From Mucilaginibacter rubeus (GTDB taxonomy: Bacteria; Bacteroidota; Bacteroidia; Sphingobacteriales; Sphingobacteriaceae): 64,000 bases of DNA. The notes under the pieces were generated by a model. That model did not search any database and was not told the origin of the DNA. It saw nothing but the letters and a program-made list of their open reading frames with translations. The first letter of the stretch is position 1; each line of letters opens with the position of its first letter. The DNA lies in contig NZ_BMKD01000003.1 of assembly GCF_014643835.1 (NCBI RefSeq), forward strand, positions 248,001 to 312,000, written 5' to 3'. A program made the position numbers and the translations under genes. Positions 1-14,700 of this stretch are shown here, in pieces.

Positions 1-1
1 A

Positions 2-5541
<5,540 letters not shown>

Positions 5542-5545
5542 TGAT

Positions 5546-7588
5546 ATGAATAAGATTTTTAAATATATTGGAATAGCATTATTGTTAAGCTGCACATTAA
5601 AACTATCAGCCCAAAACAAAGCCCTGGTAAATACCAGCAAAAGCAGTTACGCCAAACTAAGCAGCCTTGATATGGGCGCAGTACAGTGGACAGGCGGCTT
5701 TTGGGCCGACAGGTTCAAAGTTTGCCGTGATACCATGATCCCTAACCTGTGGCGGGTTTATACCGATCCGAAGATCAGTCATGCCTACCGCAACTTTGAA
5801 ATAGCCGCCGGTTTAGACACCGGTTCGCACGAAGGCCCGCCATTTCATGATGGTGATTTTTACAAACTGTTTGAAGCTGTGGCCAGCATGTATGCTAACA
5901 CACACGATCCTAAGCTGGATGCGCTAATGGATAAAACGATAGCCGTTATTGCCAAAGCGCAGCGCTCGGATGGCTATATCCACACGCCAACCCTTATTGA
6001 AGAACGGAAGAACAGCGGCAAGGAAAAAGCTTTTAACGATCGCCTTAATTTTGAAACGTATAACCTTGGTCACCTGATGACCGCCGCCTGCGTTCATTAC
6101 CGGGTTACAGGCAAAACTACTTTGTTGAAAGTGGCTGTTAAAGCCACTGATTATCTCTACAAGTTTTATAAAACGGCCTCGCCCGAACTGGCGCGTAACG
6201 CTATTTGCCCCTCGCATTACATGGGGGTAGTGGAGATGTACCGTACCACCCGCGATCCACGATACCTGGAACTGGCTAAAAACCTGATAGACATCCGTGG
6301 CTTGATGAAGGATGGTACAGACGACAACCAGGACAGGACACCTTTCAGGCAGCAAACACAGGCGATGGGGCACGCGGTGAGGGCCAATTATCTTTTTGCC
6401 GGTGCTGCCGATGTTTATGCCGAAACCGGAGATACCACACTCATGCATACTTTAAACCTGATGTGGAACGATGTGGTTAACCGCAAAATGTACATTACCG
6501 GTGGTTGCGGGGCCTTGTATGATGGTGTTTCGCCAGATGGCACTTCTTACAATCCAAACGAAGTGCAAAAGGTACACCAGGCTTACGGACGCGATTATCA
6601 ATTACCGAGCTTTACAGCCCACAATGAAACCTGCGCAAACATAGGCAATGTACTCTGGAACTGGCGCATGCTGCAGGTAACCGGCGATGCCAAATATGCC
6701 GATGTGATGGAACTGGCATTGTATAATAGCGTACTTTCGGGGATTAGTCTTAACGGTCGTAACTTTTTATATACCAATCCGTTGGCTTATTCGGATAGTT
6801 TGCCGTTTAAGCAGCGTTGGTCTAAGGATAGGATGGGGTATATCAAACTTTCTAACTGTTGTCCGCCCAATGTGGTGCGAACCATTGCTGAGGTAAGCGA
6901 TTATGCCTACAGCGTATCAGATAAAGGGTTGTGGTTTAATCTGTACGGCAGCAACACCATAACCGCTAAATTGAAAGACGGTACGCCTGTAAAAATGACT
7001 CAAACTACAAATTACCCCTGGGATGGGAAGATCCGCATCCGGTTTGATGAAGTACCGGGCAATAAAGCCTTTTCTGTGTTTTTGAGGATCCCGGGTTGGT
7101 GTAAGGGAGCAAGTATCAAAATTCTCGGTCATCCGGTACCGCAATTAGACACTACGCCAGGAACTTATACGCAAGTTAACGCTGTTTGGCGCAAAGGAAT
7201 GACGATTGATCTCGACCTGCCAATGCCGGTTACTATGATGGAAGCAAACCCGCTGGTTGAGGAAACCCGCAACCAGGTAGCGGTAAAACGCGGCCCGGTG
7301 GTTTATTGCCTCGAATCGGCAGATTTGGCTAAAGGGCAAAAGGTTTTCAGTGTAGCGATATCCGCTAACAATCAACTTAAACCCGAAATGATCCGGATAG
7401 ATAACAGCGAGATCATGAGCCTAATAGGTAAAGCTGATCTTCGCGATGAAAATAATTGGAGTAACCAGCTTTATAAAGAAATATCGGCACCCAAACAAAA
7501 CGCTATTGATATCAGGTTGATCCCATATTATGCCTGGGGTAACCGTGGGCATGTGGACATGGAAACATGGATGCCGCTGGATAGGTGA
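5546..7588 (+). CDS. GH127 beta-L-arabinofuranosidase (DUF1680)
   Basis: 680 residues. The signal peptide ends near LKLSAQ. The (alpha/alpha)6-barrel domain of the DUF1680/GH127 family starts at VQWTGGFWADR. The zinc/catalytic motifs are present: NETC with Glu361 and Cys363, and NCCPPN with Cys438-Cys439, matching the Glu-x-Cys and Cys-Cys pairs of characterised GH127 enzymes that use a Cys nucleophile. A C-terminal beta-sandwich follows (KRGPVVYCLE, YYAWGNRGHVDMETWMP). Predicted reaction: removal of beta-L-arabinofuranose from hydroxyproline-linked arabinan or similar side chains, in the periplasm. It starts 4 bp after the GH106-like gene and is the last gene of the operon before a repeat-rich convergent intergenic region. 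Confidence 0.9.
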   Translation: MNKIFKYIGIALLLSCTLKLSAQNKALVNTSKSSYAKLSSLDMGAVQWTGGFWADRFKVCRDTMIPNLWRVYTDPKISHAYRNFEIAAGLDTGSHEGPPFHDGDFYKLFEAVASMYANTHDPKLDALMDKTIAVIAKAQRSDGYIHTPTLIEERKNSGKEKAFNDRLNFETYNLGHLMTAACVHYRVTGKTTLLKVAVKATDYLYKFYKTASPELARNAICPSHYMGVVEMYRTTRDPRYLELAKNLIDIRGLMKDGTDDNQDRTPFRQQTQAMGHAVRANYLFAGAADVYAETGDTTLMHTLNLMWNDVVNRKMYITGGCGALYDGVSPDGTSYNPNEVQKVHQAYGRDYQLPSFTAHNETCANIGNVLWNWRMLQVTGDAKYADVMELALYNSVLSGISLNGRNFLYTNPLAYSDSLPFKQRWSKDRMGYIKLSNCCPPNVVRTIAEVSDYAYSVSDKGLWFNLYGSNTITAKLKDGTPVKMTQTTNYPWDGKIRIRFDEVPGNKAFSVFLRIPGWCKGASIKILGHPVPQLDTTPGTYTQVNAVWRKGMTIDLDLPMPVTMMEANPLVEETRNQVAVKRGPVVYCLESADLAKGQKVFSVAISANNQLKPEMIRIDNSEIMSLIGKADLRDENNWSNQLYKEISAPKQNAIDIRLIPYYAWGNRGHVDMETWMPLDR

Positions 7589-7633
7589 TTTTGAGGTTAA
7601 AGGCGACAGGCGAAAGGTTGCAATAGAGAAAAT

Positions 7634-7790
7634 GCCGCCGCTCGGCTCCAGCCGGGTGGCAACTATTACACGGCCTCTGGCCGCCGTAGCGTAAGGGCAA
7701 AAGTTATTATTAATCAAAGGTTAGTCCCGACGGCCAGAGGCCGCCCTGATAATTGCCACTCGGCTGGAGCCGAGCGGCGGCGGTTTTTTT
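7634..7790. repeat. Long inverted repeat with REP-like palindromes, T-tract end
   Basis: The left arm (7634-7686) and right arm (7731-7781) are reverse complements over about 50 bp with only a few mismatches, separated by about 45 bp. Each arm has its own small palindromes (CTCGGCT-CC-AGCCGGG on the left, CTCGGCT-GG-AGCCGAG on the right, and GGCC-TCT-GGCC). The right arm is followed by a run of about ten T. It may act as a strong bidirectional terminator for the convergent operons. It also looks like a multicopy BIME/REP-type element; copy number cannot be judged from this window. Confidence 0.75.
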
Positions 7791-7820
7791 TTGTCCCAAT
7801 ATGACAGTAACCGGGCGGCA

Positions 7821-7842
7821 CCATCCGGCTTCAGCCGGATGG
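7821..7842. repeat. REP-like perfect hairpin
   Basis: CCATCCGGCT-TC-AGCCGGATGG, a 10-bp perfect stem with a 2-nt loop. The core CGGCT-NN-AGCCG is the same as in the 7634-7781 repeat, but the outer stem differs with compensating changes (CAT/ATG against CT/AG). Confidence 0.6.
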
Positions 7843-8090
7843 CATGAAATATCGGTGTTCATATCTGCAATTTTGGTGACATTATTTTGTCAGTATCATT
7901 TATAACCGATATGATCAATTTCAAAAAAGCCCAAAAACCTTTAGAAAAATACGAAATAAAAAGGCTTTTTTACCTGTCTTTGAAATAAGTGAAGTTTACT
8001 CTTTAAAGTTTTAATTTCTGATAATCAGTTGCTTAATGGTGTTTCGGGTAAATTGATATCTCTTTGATTGTCAGTGTGTTTCATTTTTAA

Positions 8091-8196
8091 GGTGTCCCGC
8101 GTTTTCACTCTCAAAAAATGGAACAGTCTCTTTTTACAAAAAAGAACCAGCGGGAGTTTTTTAATTTTTTTTTGAGAATCAAAAAATTGGGACACC
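8091..8196. repeat. MITE-like element with imperfect inverted ends
   Basis: The left end starts GGTGTCCC and runs into TCTCAAAAAA. The right end is the imperfect reverse complement, from a T9 tract plus GAGA to GGGACACC. The arms are about 28 bp and the whole is 106 bp, with no coding capacity. It sits just downstream of the minus-strand DUF5703 gene and could serve as its terminator. Confidence 0.5.
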
Positions 8197-8222
8197 CTTT
8201 TTGTTACAAATGAACAAAGGGT

Positions 8223-10535
8223 TTATTGAGCTAACATCACTGTAATATCCTTCCTTCTCTCCTCCGGCAAAACTTTCATGTCAACTATCTTTCCATCTTT
8301 CAATGTCGCTTCAACAGTAGTGTTATAAGGCGCATGAAGTTTAAAATGTACATCCCAATCCTTTGGCCATGCCGGGAACAGCAGGATCTTTTTATCATCT
8401 ACCTGCATCAGCATTTCCTGCAAGCCTATCATGCCAGAGCCGCCCCAGTTATGGTCTGGCGTCCAGTCGAAACCCGGACCCCAGAAGGCCGGGAAACGCC
8501 TGCCGGAGTTTTTGAGTTTGAAGGTGGTTAGTTTAGCCGCCTCATTTGTCAGGCCTAAACGGGCTGCAAAAATATTATCCTGTTTCCAGCCAATGCCGCT
8601 CCTGAATTTTGCTACAAGGGTGTCCAGTTTCCAGGTGTTCAAAGCTATATCCAATCCGGTTTTGCCCAAGCCGAAGATCCCCCATGGGAATACCGGGTAA
8701 AACTGGGTGTTTTCCTCGTTGTTAACCCGTTCCCATGATTTTGCCGGTGTGAGGGTTTTATGACCGTCAATTTCGCCAAACGTAATAGGAGGGATGCGTT
8801 TCAGCAGGCTTTCCAATTTGGTGCGCTCTTCTTTATCTATATAGCTATCCGGCAAGGCAAGCATTCGCTTGGTGATGGTTTGCAGGGCAGCTATAGTTGA
8901 GTTGGAGTTATAGGCCATTTTGAATGTCTCGGCAGATGAGCCGGGATAGAGCACAAGATGCCCCTTGCCGTCCAATGCTTTAGCGCTGCGCTTGCGGGAG
9001 AGGTATTGGTAATGCTCATCAAAAAAAGTGAGGCAGCTTTCAATAAACGGAATATACTGATGGATGTCATCGCCTTTATACCGTTCCGTTTCCATCATCA
9101 TGAGGCAAAACTCAAAAACGGTATCCCAGGTATATTCCAACCAGGCGTTGTACTCTAATCCTTTGTCAAAATCGGCAGGGCGTTTCCAAGTGTACTCGGC
9201 GCTGTTGGGCAGACCGAAATTTTCCACCTGTTCGGTAAAGCAGGCGCCATTATGGCCCCAGTAAACCTTGCTGCGTAATTCAGCGTTTTTTAAAGAACGG
9301 AGATAAAAATCAAACTCCGGTTTCATCATGTCAATATCGCCGCTTTTGAGCATCGGGAAATAAACCAGCCGCTGGTTTTGGGCAGTCATCAGGCCACCGC
9401 CCCAGTTGCGGAAATCGGGCGTAAAAGCATATTGTGCATTAACAAAAACAGGATCATAGGTGAACAGACCGCCGTTAAATTTGGTGGGTGCCTGCCCGTA
9501 AGCATTGCAGCCCAGCATATACCTGAAAAGCTGGTAGTTTTTACCTGTTTGCCAGGCTGTGGTATCATTGTCGGGCTTAGCTGTATTGATGTAAACAAAA
9601 CTTCTATCCCAATACTGTTTCCACCAGTCGGCTGTTTTTTGCCACGCGGTTTTAGTGTTGCTTTCAGCTTCTTGAACAACTTTGTCGAGACCTTGCTGCC
9701 ATTCGTTTACCGATGAAGTTTGTTGAGTATAAAGAGAGATTTCAAGATCCTGATTGGTGGCTGGTTTAATGCTCTCCAATTTCCATCCTTCAAAATCGGT
9801 GTTGAGGTATTGGCCTTTAGTGTTGCCTACAGGTTTTAGATTTTTCCCCTGCATCAGCCCGCCAAAGGTTAAATTTTTAAGCGGATTGTACATTTGATCC
9901 TTAACCGCATCCATACCCTGCTGCTTTACCGTAACATCAAATATGGTGGAATCGAGATTATGATGATAGAACTGGATAGCATTGCCTTTAAAGTCGATGT
10001 TATCCTTCAATGTTTTTACATCATTACGTGGGGCAAACTTCCAGGAGCCTTCATTTTTTTCGAGGCTTTTAACTTCCCGGTCACGGTAACGCCAGCTTTC
10101 AAAAGTGGTTTCGGTTTTAATGGCTTTATTGCTGCTGATGTTAACGTGGATCACTGGGCGGAAAACATCAACCCAAAGTTTTATTTGGGCTTTTAAATCA
10201 CCGTTTTTGCCGTTGATGAGTACCGAACCATTTTGAAGTTTCAGCTCCTGTTTAAAATCATTGCCATCAAAAGGATTAGGTGATAGTTTGATCCTAACAC
10301 GGCCGGGTTTGAGCATGGCATTGTTTTCGTCAAAGGTGCCGCTCCGGGCAATATAAAAAAGCAGTTCGCCTTTTTCAACCCATACATTCAGCCCGATATC
10401 GCCACCGCCGCAGGGCATCGATTGACCTGAATTTTGGCTTTGGCTGATCCATACTTCATTGTATTGTTCGATACTTTTGTTTTGAGCTAACGCGATATTG
10501 CAGTACAGGAAGCAGAGCAGCAGGAGTTTTTTCAT
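8223..10535 (-). CDS. DUF5703 family (alpha/alpha)6-barrel hydrolase-like protein
   Basis: 770 residues. The signal peptide ends near ALAQ (residue 18). The N-terminal beta-sandwich carries the DUF5703_N signature (QNSGQSMPCGGGDIGLNVWV, LLFYIARSGTFDENN). A helical toroid follows (about residues 320-700) with a catalytic-looking tail, FGPGF-type: WGPGFDWTPDHNWGGSGM. The layout recalls GH95/GH65 clan enzymes, so it is probably a secreted glycoside hydrolase, but no activity is known to me. It is the last gene of the seven-gene minus-strand operon, 2 bp after the esterase gene. That position suggests it releases the compound the operon then imports and degrades. Confidence 0.72.
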   Translation of the reverse strand: MKKLLLLCFLYCNIALAQNKSIEQYNEVWISQSQNSGQSMPCGGGDIGLNVWVEKGELLFYIARSGTFDENNAMLKPGRVRIKLSPNPFDGNDFKQELKLQNGSVLINGKNGDLKAQIKLWVDVFRPVIHVNISSNKAIKTETTFESWRYRDREVKSLEKNEGSWKFAPRNDVKTLKDNIDFKGNAIQFYHHNLDSTIFDVTVKQQGMDAVKDQMYNPLKNLTFGGLMQGKNLKPVGNTKGQYLNTDFEGWKLESIKPATNQDLEISLYTQQTSSVNEWQQGLDKVVQEAESNTKTAWQKTADWWKQYWDRSFVYINTAKPDNDTTAWQTGKNYQLFRYMLGCNAYGQAPTKFNGGLFTYDPVFVNAQYAFTPDFRNWGGGLMTAQNQRLVYFPMLKSGDIDMMKPEFDFYLRSLKNAELRSKVYWGHNGACFTEQVENFGLPNSAEYTWKRPADFDKGLEYNAWLEYTWDTVFEFCLMMMETERYKGDDIHQYIPFIESCLTFFDEHYQYLSRKRSAKALDGKGHLVLYPGSSAETFKMAYNSNSTIAALQTITKRMLALPDSYIDKEERTKLESLLKRIPPITFGEIDGHKTLTPAKSWERVNNEENTQFYPVFPWGIFGLGKTGLDIALNTWKLDTLVAKFRSGIGWKQDNIFAARLGLTNEAAKLTTFKLKNSGRRFPAFWGPGFDWTPDHNWGGSGMIGLQEMLMQVDDKKILLFPAWPKDWDVHFKLHAPYNTTVEATLKDGKIVDMKVLPEERRKDITVMLAQ

Positions 10536-10537
10536 AA

Positions 10538-11959
10538 TTACCAGTCGTCGGTTCTGAATGAGGAAACGGGGAGCCCGTTGGTGCCGAAGAGATCGCCCAC
10601 CACAAAATCTTTAAAGGCGTAACGCACAGCTACAGGCTCTTTTACCAAAGCTGAAGATACAATAATTACGCTTCCCGATATCATGGCCTGTGCAGGGTAA
10701 AACATTTTGTCTTTACCGGCAACTTCAAAGTTTTGAATAGGTTTGTTGAATGACGTGAGCCCGTTTTCGGCATGCTCAAACCTGATGGTGGCCCGGTTAC
10801 CGTCGACAGTCATTTCTTTATACAACGGGCTCGCATAGTCGAACCCTTTAATACCATAAGTTTGTGCCAAGGCCAGGTAGGCTAACCGTGTGCCGATAGG
10901 TTCTTTGCGCGGAGGGTGGATGAGTGCTTGCTCGCCTACATCAAGCGATACCGCCATACCGCTGTTGGGTATGGTTTTTAGTGATTTTCGTTGAGCATCG
11001 CGCAGATAGGCCGAATTGTATTTGCCTCCGCTATTGTAAGGCGGAAGCTGTGCATAATCATACGGGGCTATTTGAACATAATAAAAAGGGAAATCACCTT
11101 GATGCCAAAGCTCCCGCCAGCGTTTTACCATAGCTGGAAAAAGTTTTTCGTATTGGTCGGGACGGTCGTAATTGGATTCGCCCTGGTACCAGATGCAGCC
11201 TTTGATGCCGTAACCTATCACCGGGTTTAACATGCCATTGAACAGGGTAGTAGGCGTGCGTGATACAGCTTTGATGGTGTCTGTTTTGGCCGGAACTTTG
11301 ATCTCCGGAAATTCTTTTAACCCTTCAGGATTCATCCAGGCCTCAGCGTTAGATCCGGCATAACAATCGCTGATCAGACCGATGGGCACGTGAAGCATCT
11401 CATTTAATAACCTGCCAAAATAATAACCTGTAGCGCTGAAATTGGCAACAAACTCAGGCGAGGCCACGTGCCATTCGGACGGTTTGCTGTTTTCCTGTAC
11501 TTCGGTTACTGATGAGTGGGGTATGGTATAAATGTGAATATTACTATTAGATGATTTCAATATAGCGTCAACCGAGCCGCTTATGGGCTGGCTTTTGTAG
11601 CCCTTCATAGGGATCTCCATGTTTGACTGCCCGGTGCAAAGCCAAACTTCGCCAATAAGTACGTTGTTTAATTTGATGGTGTTGCTATCGCTAATAGTTA
11701 CGGTATACGGCCCGCCATAAACCGGGGTGGCAACTTTAACAAGCCATTTGCCGTTGGCATTTACTCTGGCTTTGTAGCTTTTTTTGTTCCATGAGGTGCT
11801 GATGGTAACTGTTGAACCAGCTTTGTCCCAACCCCAAACGGGTGCTTCACTTTGTTGCTGCAACACCATGTTATCGGTAAAAATGGATGCCGGTTTTACC
11901 TGAGCCTGCAACGATATAAACAGGAGCAAACCCGGGCCCAACGCCAGTAATTTTTTCAT
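10538..11959 (-). CDS. Sialate O-acetylesterase-like (SASA) carbohydrate esterase
   Basis: 473 residues with a signal peptide (ends near SLQAQ). This is an SGNH-type SASA esterase: nucleophile Ser112 in GQSNMEIP, the conserved block WYQGESNYDRPDQY, and the C-terminal Asp-x-x-His region (LDVGEQALIHPPRKEPIGTRLA). An N-terminal beta-sandwich (about residues 25-100) is typical of the larger Bacteroidota members. Predicted role: removal of acetyl or other acyl esters from a glycan in the periplasm. It lies 9 bp after the symporter gene and 2 bp before the DUF5703 gene. True sialic acid substrates are not suggested by the neighbourhood: no sialidase or sialate-catabolism gene is recognisable, and the nearby aldolase is the only loose link. 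Confidence 0.85.
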   Translation of the reverse strand: MKKLLALGPGLLLFISLQAQVKPASIFTDNMVLQQQSEAPVWGWDKAGSTVTISTSWNKKSYKARVNANGKWLVKVATPVYGGPYTVTISDSNTIKLNNVLIGEVWLCTGQSNMEIPMKGYKSQPISGSVDAILKSSNSNIHIYTIPHSSVTEVQENSKPSEWHVASPEFVANFSATGYYFGRLLNEMLHVPIGLISDCYAGSNAEAWMNPEGLKEFPEIKVPAKTDTIKAVSRTPTTLFNGMLNPVIGYGIKGCIWYQGESNYDRPDQYEKLFPAMVKRWRELWHQGDFPFYYVQIAPYDYAQLPPYNSGGKYNSAYLRDAQRKSLKTIPNSGMAVSLDVGEQALIHPPRKEPIGTRLAYLALAQTYGIKGFDYASPLYKEMTVDGNRATIRFEHAENGLTSFNKPIQNFEVAGKDKMFYPAQAMISGSVIIVSSALVKEPVAVRYAFKDFVVGDLFGTNGLPVSSFRTDDW

Positions 11960-11968
11960 TGCTGTAAA

Positions 11969-13534
11969 TTATTTAGTGAGCTTTCCGGCGCGCTTAGCCT
12001 CAAGCCATCCGCTGAAAAGGAGGTTTTTATTCAACTCAGGTTTAGGGAAAAACAAGCTGGCCAGGGAACCAACTACGATCACCACTAAATGGCTGTACAC
12101 ACCCAGCATGTATTTATGCTGATTAAAGTTGTATTTACCCAAATTGAGCAGGATATGTTTGTCGTCGCCTAGGCCAATTTTGGTTGAAGTCAAAAAAGCA
12201 TAGCCCGTAAACAGGATACAGGCAATAATGCCAATGTTCACCCCCTGGCGATTGGCCCGGCTGCTGAACAAGCCCAATAAAAAGATCCCGGCAATGCCTC
12301 CTGAGAATATGGCATACAGGGTAAACACAATGCCTAATGCACCTTCGTCGCCCGCAAGCAGATAAAGGGTGGCTATGCCCATCGCGCCACACCCAGCCAG
12401 TACTACTATCCAACGACCGGCCTTCAAATATTCTTTATCCGATTTATCAGGCCTGAACTTTTTGTAGTAATCCTCTACGCCAATGGCAGAAAGGCAGTTA
12501 AGGTCGGCGCCAAGGCTGGAGATAGCTGCTGAAATTAACGCGGCCAATATCAATCCAACAACGCCGGTAGGCAATTTACTCATAATAAAATAGGGGAAAA
12601 CGGCATCTGCCTTAATACCTGCCGGTAATGGGTTTTGTTGATAATAGGCAAATAACGCTGTGCCGATGAACATGAATAATGCCCATAGCGGTACCGTTAG
12701 TGCCACACCCAATATCGACGCCCTGATAGCCGCTTTATCGGTTTTTGCTGTAAGGTACCGCTGTACCATGGTTTGATCGGTACCATATTTTTGGATGGCA
12801 TAGAAAACACCGTTGATAGCCATCACGATAAAGGTGAGCTTCTTGAAATTCCAGAAATATGGGCCGAAATTGTTTTTGTGGTTTACACTGGCGATATGCC
12901 AGAGTTCGGGAAAGCCACCTTTTATCGAACAGATGAGGATGATGAATGATGCGATACCGCCGCCAATCAGCAGAAAACCCTGCACCACATCTGCCCAGAT
13001 CACGGCTTCAATCCCCCCAATAAGTGTGATGACAATGATCACAAAGCCTATTACCCAGATAATGGCGAACGTATTGGTATTGGTCATGTTGGAGAGTGCC
13101 AGCGCCAGCAGGAAAAATACAGTGCCCATTTTTGAAAAATGGGTTAATACGAAACTGATAGAGCTATAAAAGCGTGCGAACAGGCCAAAGCGCTTTTCAA
13201 AATATTCATAGGTACTTACACCTATCACCTCGCGGTAAAGGGGAACTATAAACCATACCATCAGCAATAAAACTATCGGGACCATTAAGCCCTGAACAAG
13301 AAGAATCCAGTTAGAGGCAAAGCCTTCGCCTGGGTAGGCCAAAAAGGTTACACTGCTGATGAGCGTTGCCATTAATGACATGCCTATTGCCCATGCCGGG
13401 ATGGAGCCGCGCGATACGAAATATTTTTTGGTGGAGTTTTGTCCTTTCGAAAACTTAAGACCGATGGTTAATGAAATGGCCAGTGCCAGGGCTATGATGA
13501 TATAATCTGCCAGGTGCAGGGTTTCATGTTTCAT
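11969..13534 (-). CDS. Sodium:solute symporter (SSS family)
   Basis: 521 residues, about 13-14 hydrophobic segments starting at YIIIALALAISLTIGLKF. SSS hallmarks include the N-terminal KKYFVSRGSIPAWAIGMSLMA, where the family has a G/S-rich Na+-site helix, and GADLNCLSAIGVEDYYKK near the middle. It should be an inner-membrane Na+-coupled importer. It starts 4 bp inside the kinase gene (overlapping start/stop) and precedes the esterase by 9 bp. The operon context points to a sugar acid or deoxy-sugar acid substrate, but the family is too broad to name one. Confidence 0.9.
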   Translation of the reverse strand: MKHETLHLADYIIIALALAISLTIGLKFSKGQNSTKKYFVSRGSIPAWAIGMSLMATLISSVTFLAYPGEGFASNWILLVQGLMVPIVLLLMVWFIVPLYREVIGVSTYEYFEKRFGLFARFYSSISFVLTHFSKMGTVFFLLALALSNMTNTNTFAIIWVIGFVIIVITLIGGIEAVIWADVVQGFLLIGGGIASFIILICSIKGGFPELWHIASVNHKNNFGPYFWNFKKLTFIVMAINGVFYAIQKYGTDQTMVQRYLTAKTDKAAIRASILGVALTVPLWALFMFIGTALFAYYQQNPLPAGIKADAVFPYFIMSKLPTGVVGLILAALISAAISSLGADLNCLSAIGVEDYYKKFRPDKSDKEYLKAGRWIVVLAGCGAMGIATLYLLAGDEGALGIVFTLYAIFSGGIAGIFLLGLFSSRANRQGVNIGIIACILFTGYAFLTSTKIGLGDDKHILLNLGKYNFNQHKYMLGVYSHLVVIVVGSLASLFFPKPELNKNLLFSGWLEAKRAGKLTK

Positions 13535-14697
13535 ATGCAGGTATAATTATTGGTTGCCCAAACGGGGGCAGGCCAGGGGTAGCTGCCGGGTTTTAAAGTT
13601 AAACATAATTGGTTATCGCCCGCTATGCGCATATGAATAACTCCGGGAGCTATTAGTTTTGAGGGATATAACTTTTCGATGTTCAAACGCTCAAGTATGG
13701 CCCAGGCGGTTGCTCCGCCCTCAATGAGCAATTCGTGAAGGGAGGTATGATCAATAACCTGTTTTACAATATCCGCCATTTTGTGGCTGAGTAATACCGG
13801 GTCTACTTTTATATCCTTTATAAAATCGGGGTTTATAGCAATGATAGCATTATTGCCAGCTACAATGCTCGATGCTACATGACTGGCAAAAAGGCCATGT
13901 ACATGATCGCCGCTGGTTTCGGCGCAAATGGTGGCCGCAGGTACATAGTGTACCGGGATATTATTGTGTTTACCATCAAGAAGATTCAGCTTACCCTGGT
14001 AAAAGGTGCTGCCAAATACAAACAGCCGCCTGCCTGTGGTTTCCGGGTCAGGGATTTCGATCCTTTGCGGAGTTGTTAAGTATTCAAGCAGTATAGTAAA
14101 CAGATTGGCCGAACCCGCTAAAAGGGTATTGCCATCTGTTTTGCTGATCCAATATTTAAGATCATCCTCATCTTCAGCCCCTCCTATGATAATTCCTGTC
14201 GATGGTAGCTTGTCATCCCTTTTTACTAATCGAACCTTTTCATCAGCCCTTAATAACTCAACAATATTTGAGCTTAAGGCGGGGAAGGTTGGATCGTTAG
14301 CGAAATTACTAAGATGAATAGGAGCATCGTTATAGTGAAACGTATCGCCTATAAGCTTCTTTGAATGGTGAGGATTTCCGGGTATAATCAAAGCCCTTTT
14401 TAAACCTGATGCCGAAAGCTGGCTTTGCAATTCCTCTATAATATGCCCCCGTAAAACTGAATCTATCTTTTTGAAAAGAAACCGGGGTTTTAGTTGCTGT
14501 AATTGGACGGTAAGGTCATGAACAATATCCTTTGCTTCATTTACCGCGAGTGAACGTGTATCGGTAGCGATAACAAGCAGGTCGGCATCGCAGTATTCAT
14601 CAACAGTGGTGCTCACCTCGGTTCTTAATCCGTGGTTAAGGCCAATGCCGGCCAGCTCGGCGGCTCCTGTTAAATCATCTGCAATTACAGCGATCAT
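13531..14697 (-). CDS. Four-carbon acid sugar kinase family (DUF1537)
   Basis: 388 residues, cytosolic. The N-terminus IAVIADDLTGAAELAG is the DUF1537 signature, and FKKIDSVLRGHI holds the conserved Lys-Ile-Asp-Ser-x-Leu-Arg-Gly block. The C-terminal nucleotide-binding half contains EGGATAWAILERL. Known relatives phosphorylate D-threonate, L-threonate, D-erythronate or 2-oxo-tetronates at O4. The next upstream gene is a PdxA2-type dehydrogenase that acts on the 4-phospho acids, so kinase plus dehydrogenase is a recognised pair producing dihydroxyacetone phosphate. Gap to the dehydrogenase gene is 3 bp; overlap with the symporter gene is 4 bp. The exact tetronate cannot be told from sequence. 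Confidence 0.9.
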   Translation of the reverse strand: MIAVIADDLTGAAELAGIGLNHGLRTEVSTTVDEYCDADLLVIATDTRSLAVNEAKDIVHDLTVQLQQLKPRFLFKKIDSVLRGHIIEELQSQLSASGLKRALIIPGNPHHSKKLIGDTFHYNDAPIHLSNFANDPTFPALSSNIVELLRADEKVRLVKRDDKLPSTGIIIGGAEDEDDLKYWISKTDGNTLLAGSANLFTILLEYLTTPQRIEIPDPETTGRRLFVFGSTFYQGKLNLLDGKHNNIPVHYVPAATICAETSGDHVHGLFASHVASSIVAGNNAIIAINPDFIKDIKVDPVLLSHKMADIVKQVIDHTSLHELLIEGGATAWAILERLNIEKLYPSKLIAPGVIHMRIAGDNQLCLTLKPGSYPWPAPVWATNNYTCI

Positions 14698-14700
14698 GGT

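Larger units (their letters stand above)
7589..8222. other. Non-coding repeat island between convergent genes
   Basis: 634 bp between the ends of convergent genes with no convincing ORF. It holds a ~150-bp inverted repeat (7634-7781), a separate perfect hairpin (7821-7842), a loose hairpin AAAAAGCC/GGCTTTTT around 7925-7970, and a MITE-like element with inverted ends (8091-8196). All but the third are listed separately. Confidence 0.85.

Noticed and set aside
5924-6448. 174-codon open frame on the minus strand
   Set aside because: Antisense to the GH127 barrel with no family features; shadow of a real gene. The same holds for 22445-22948 and 54775-55329.
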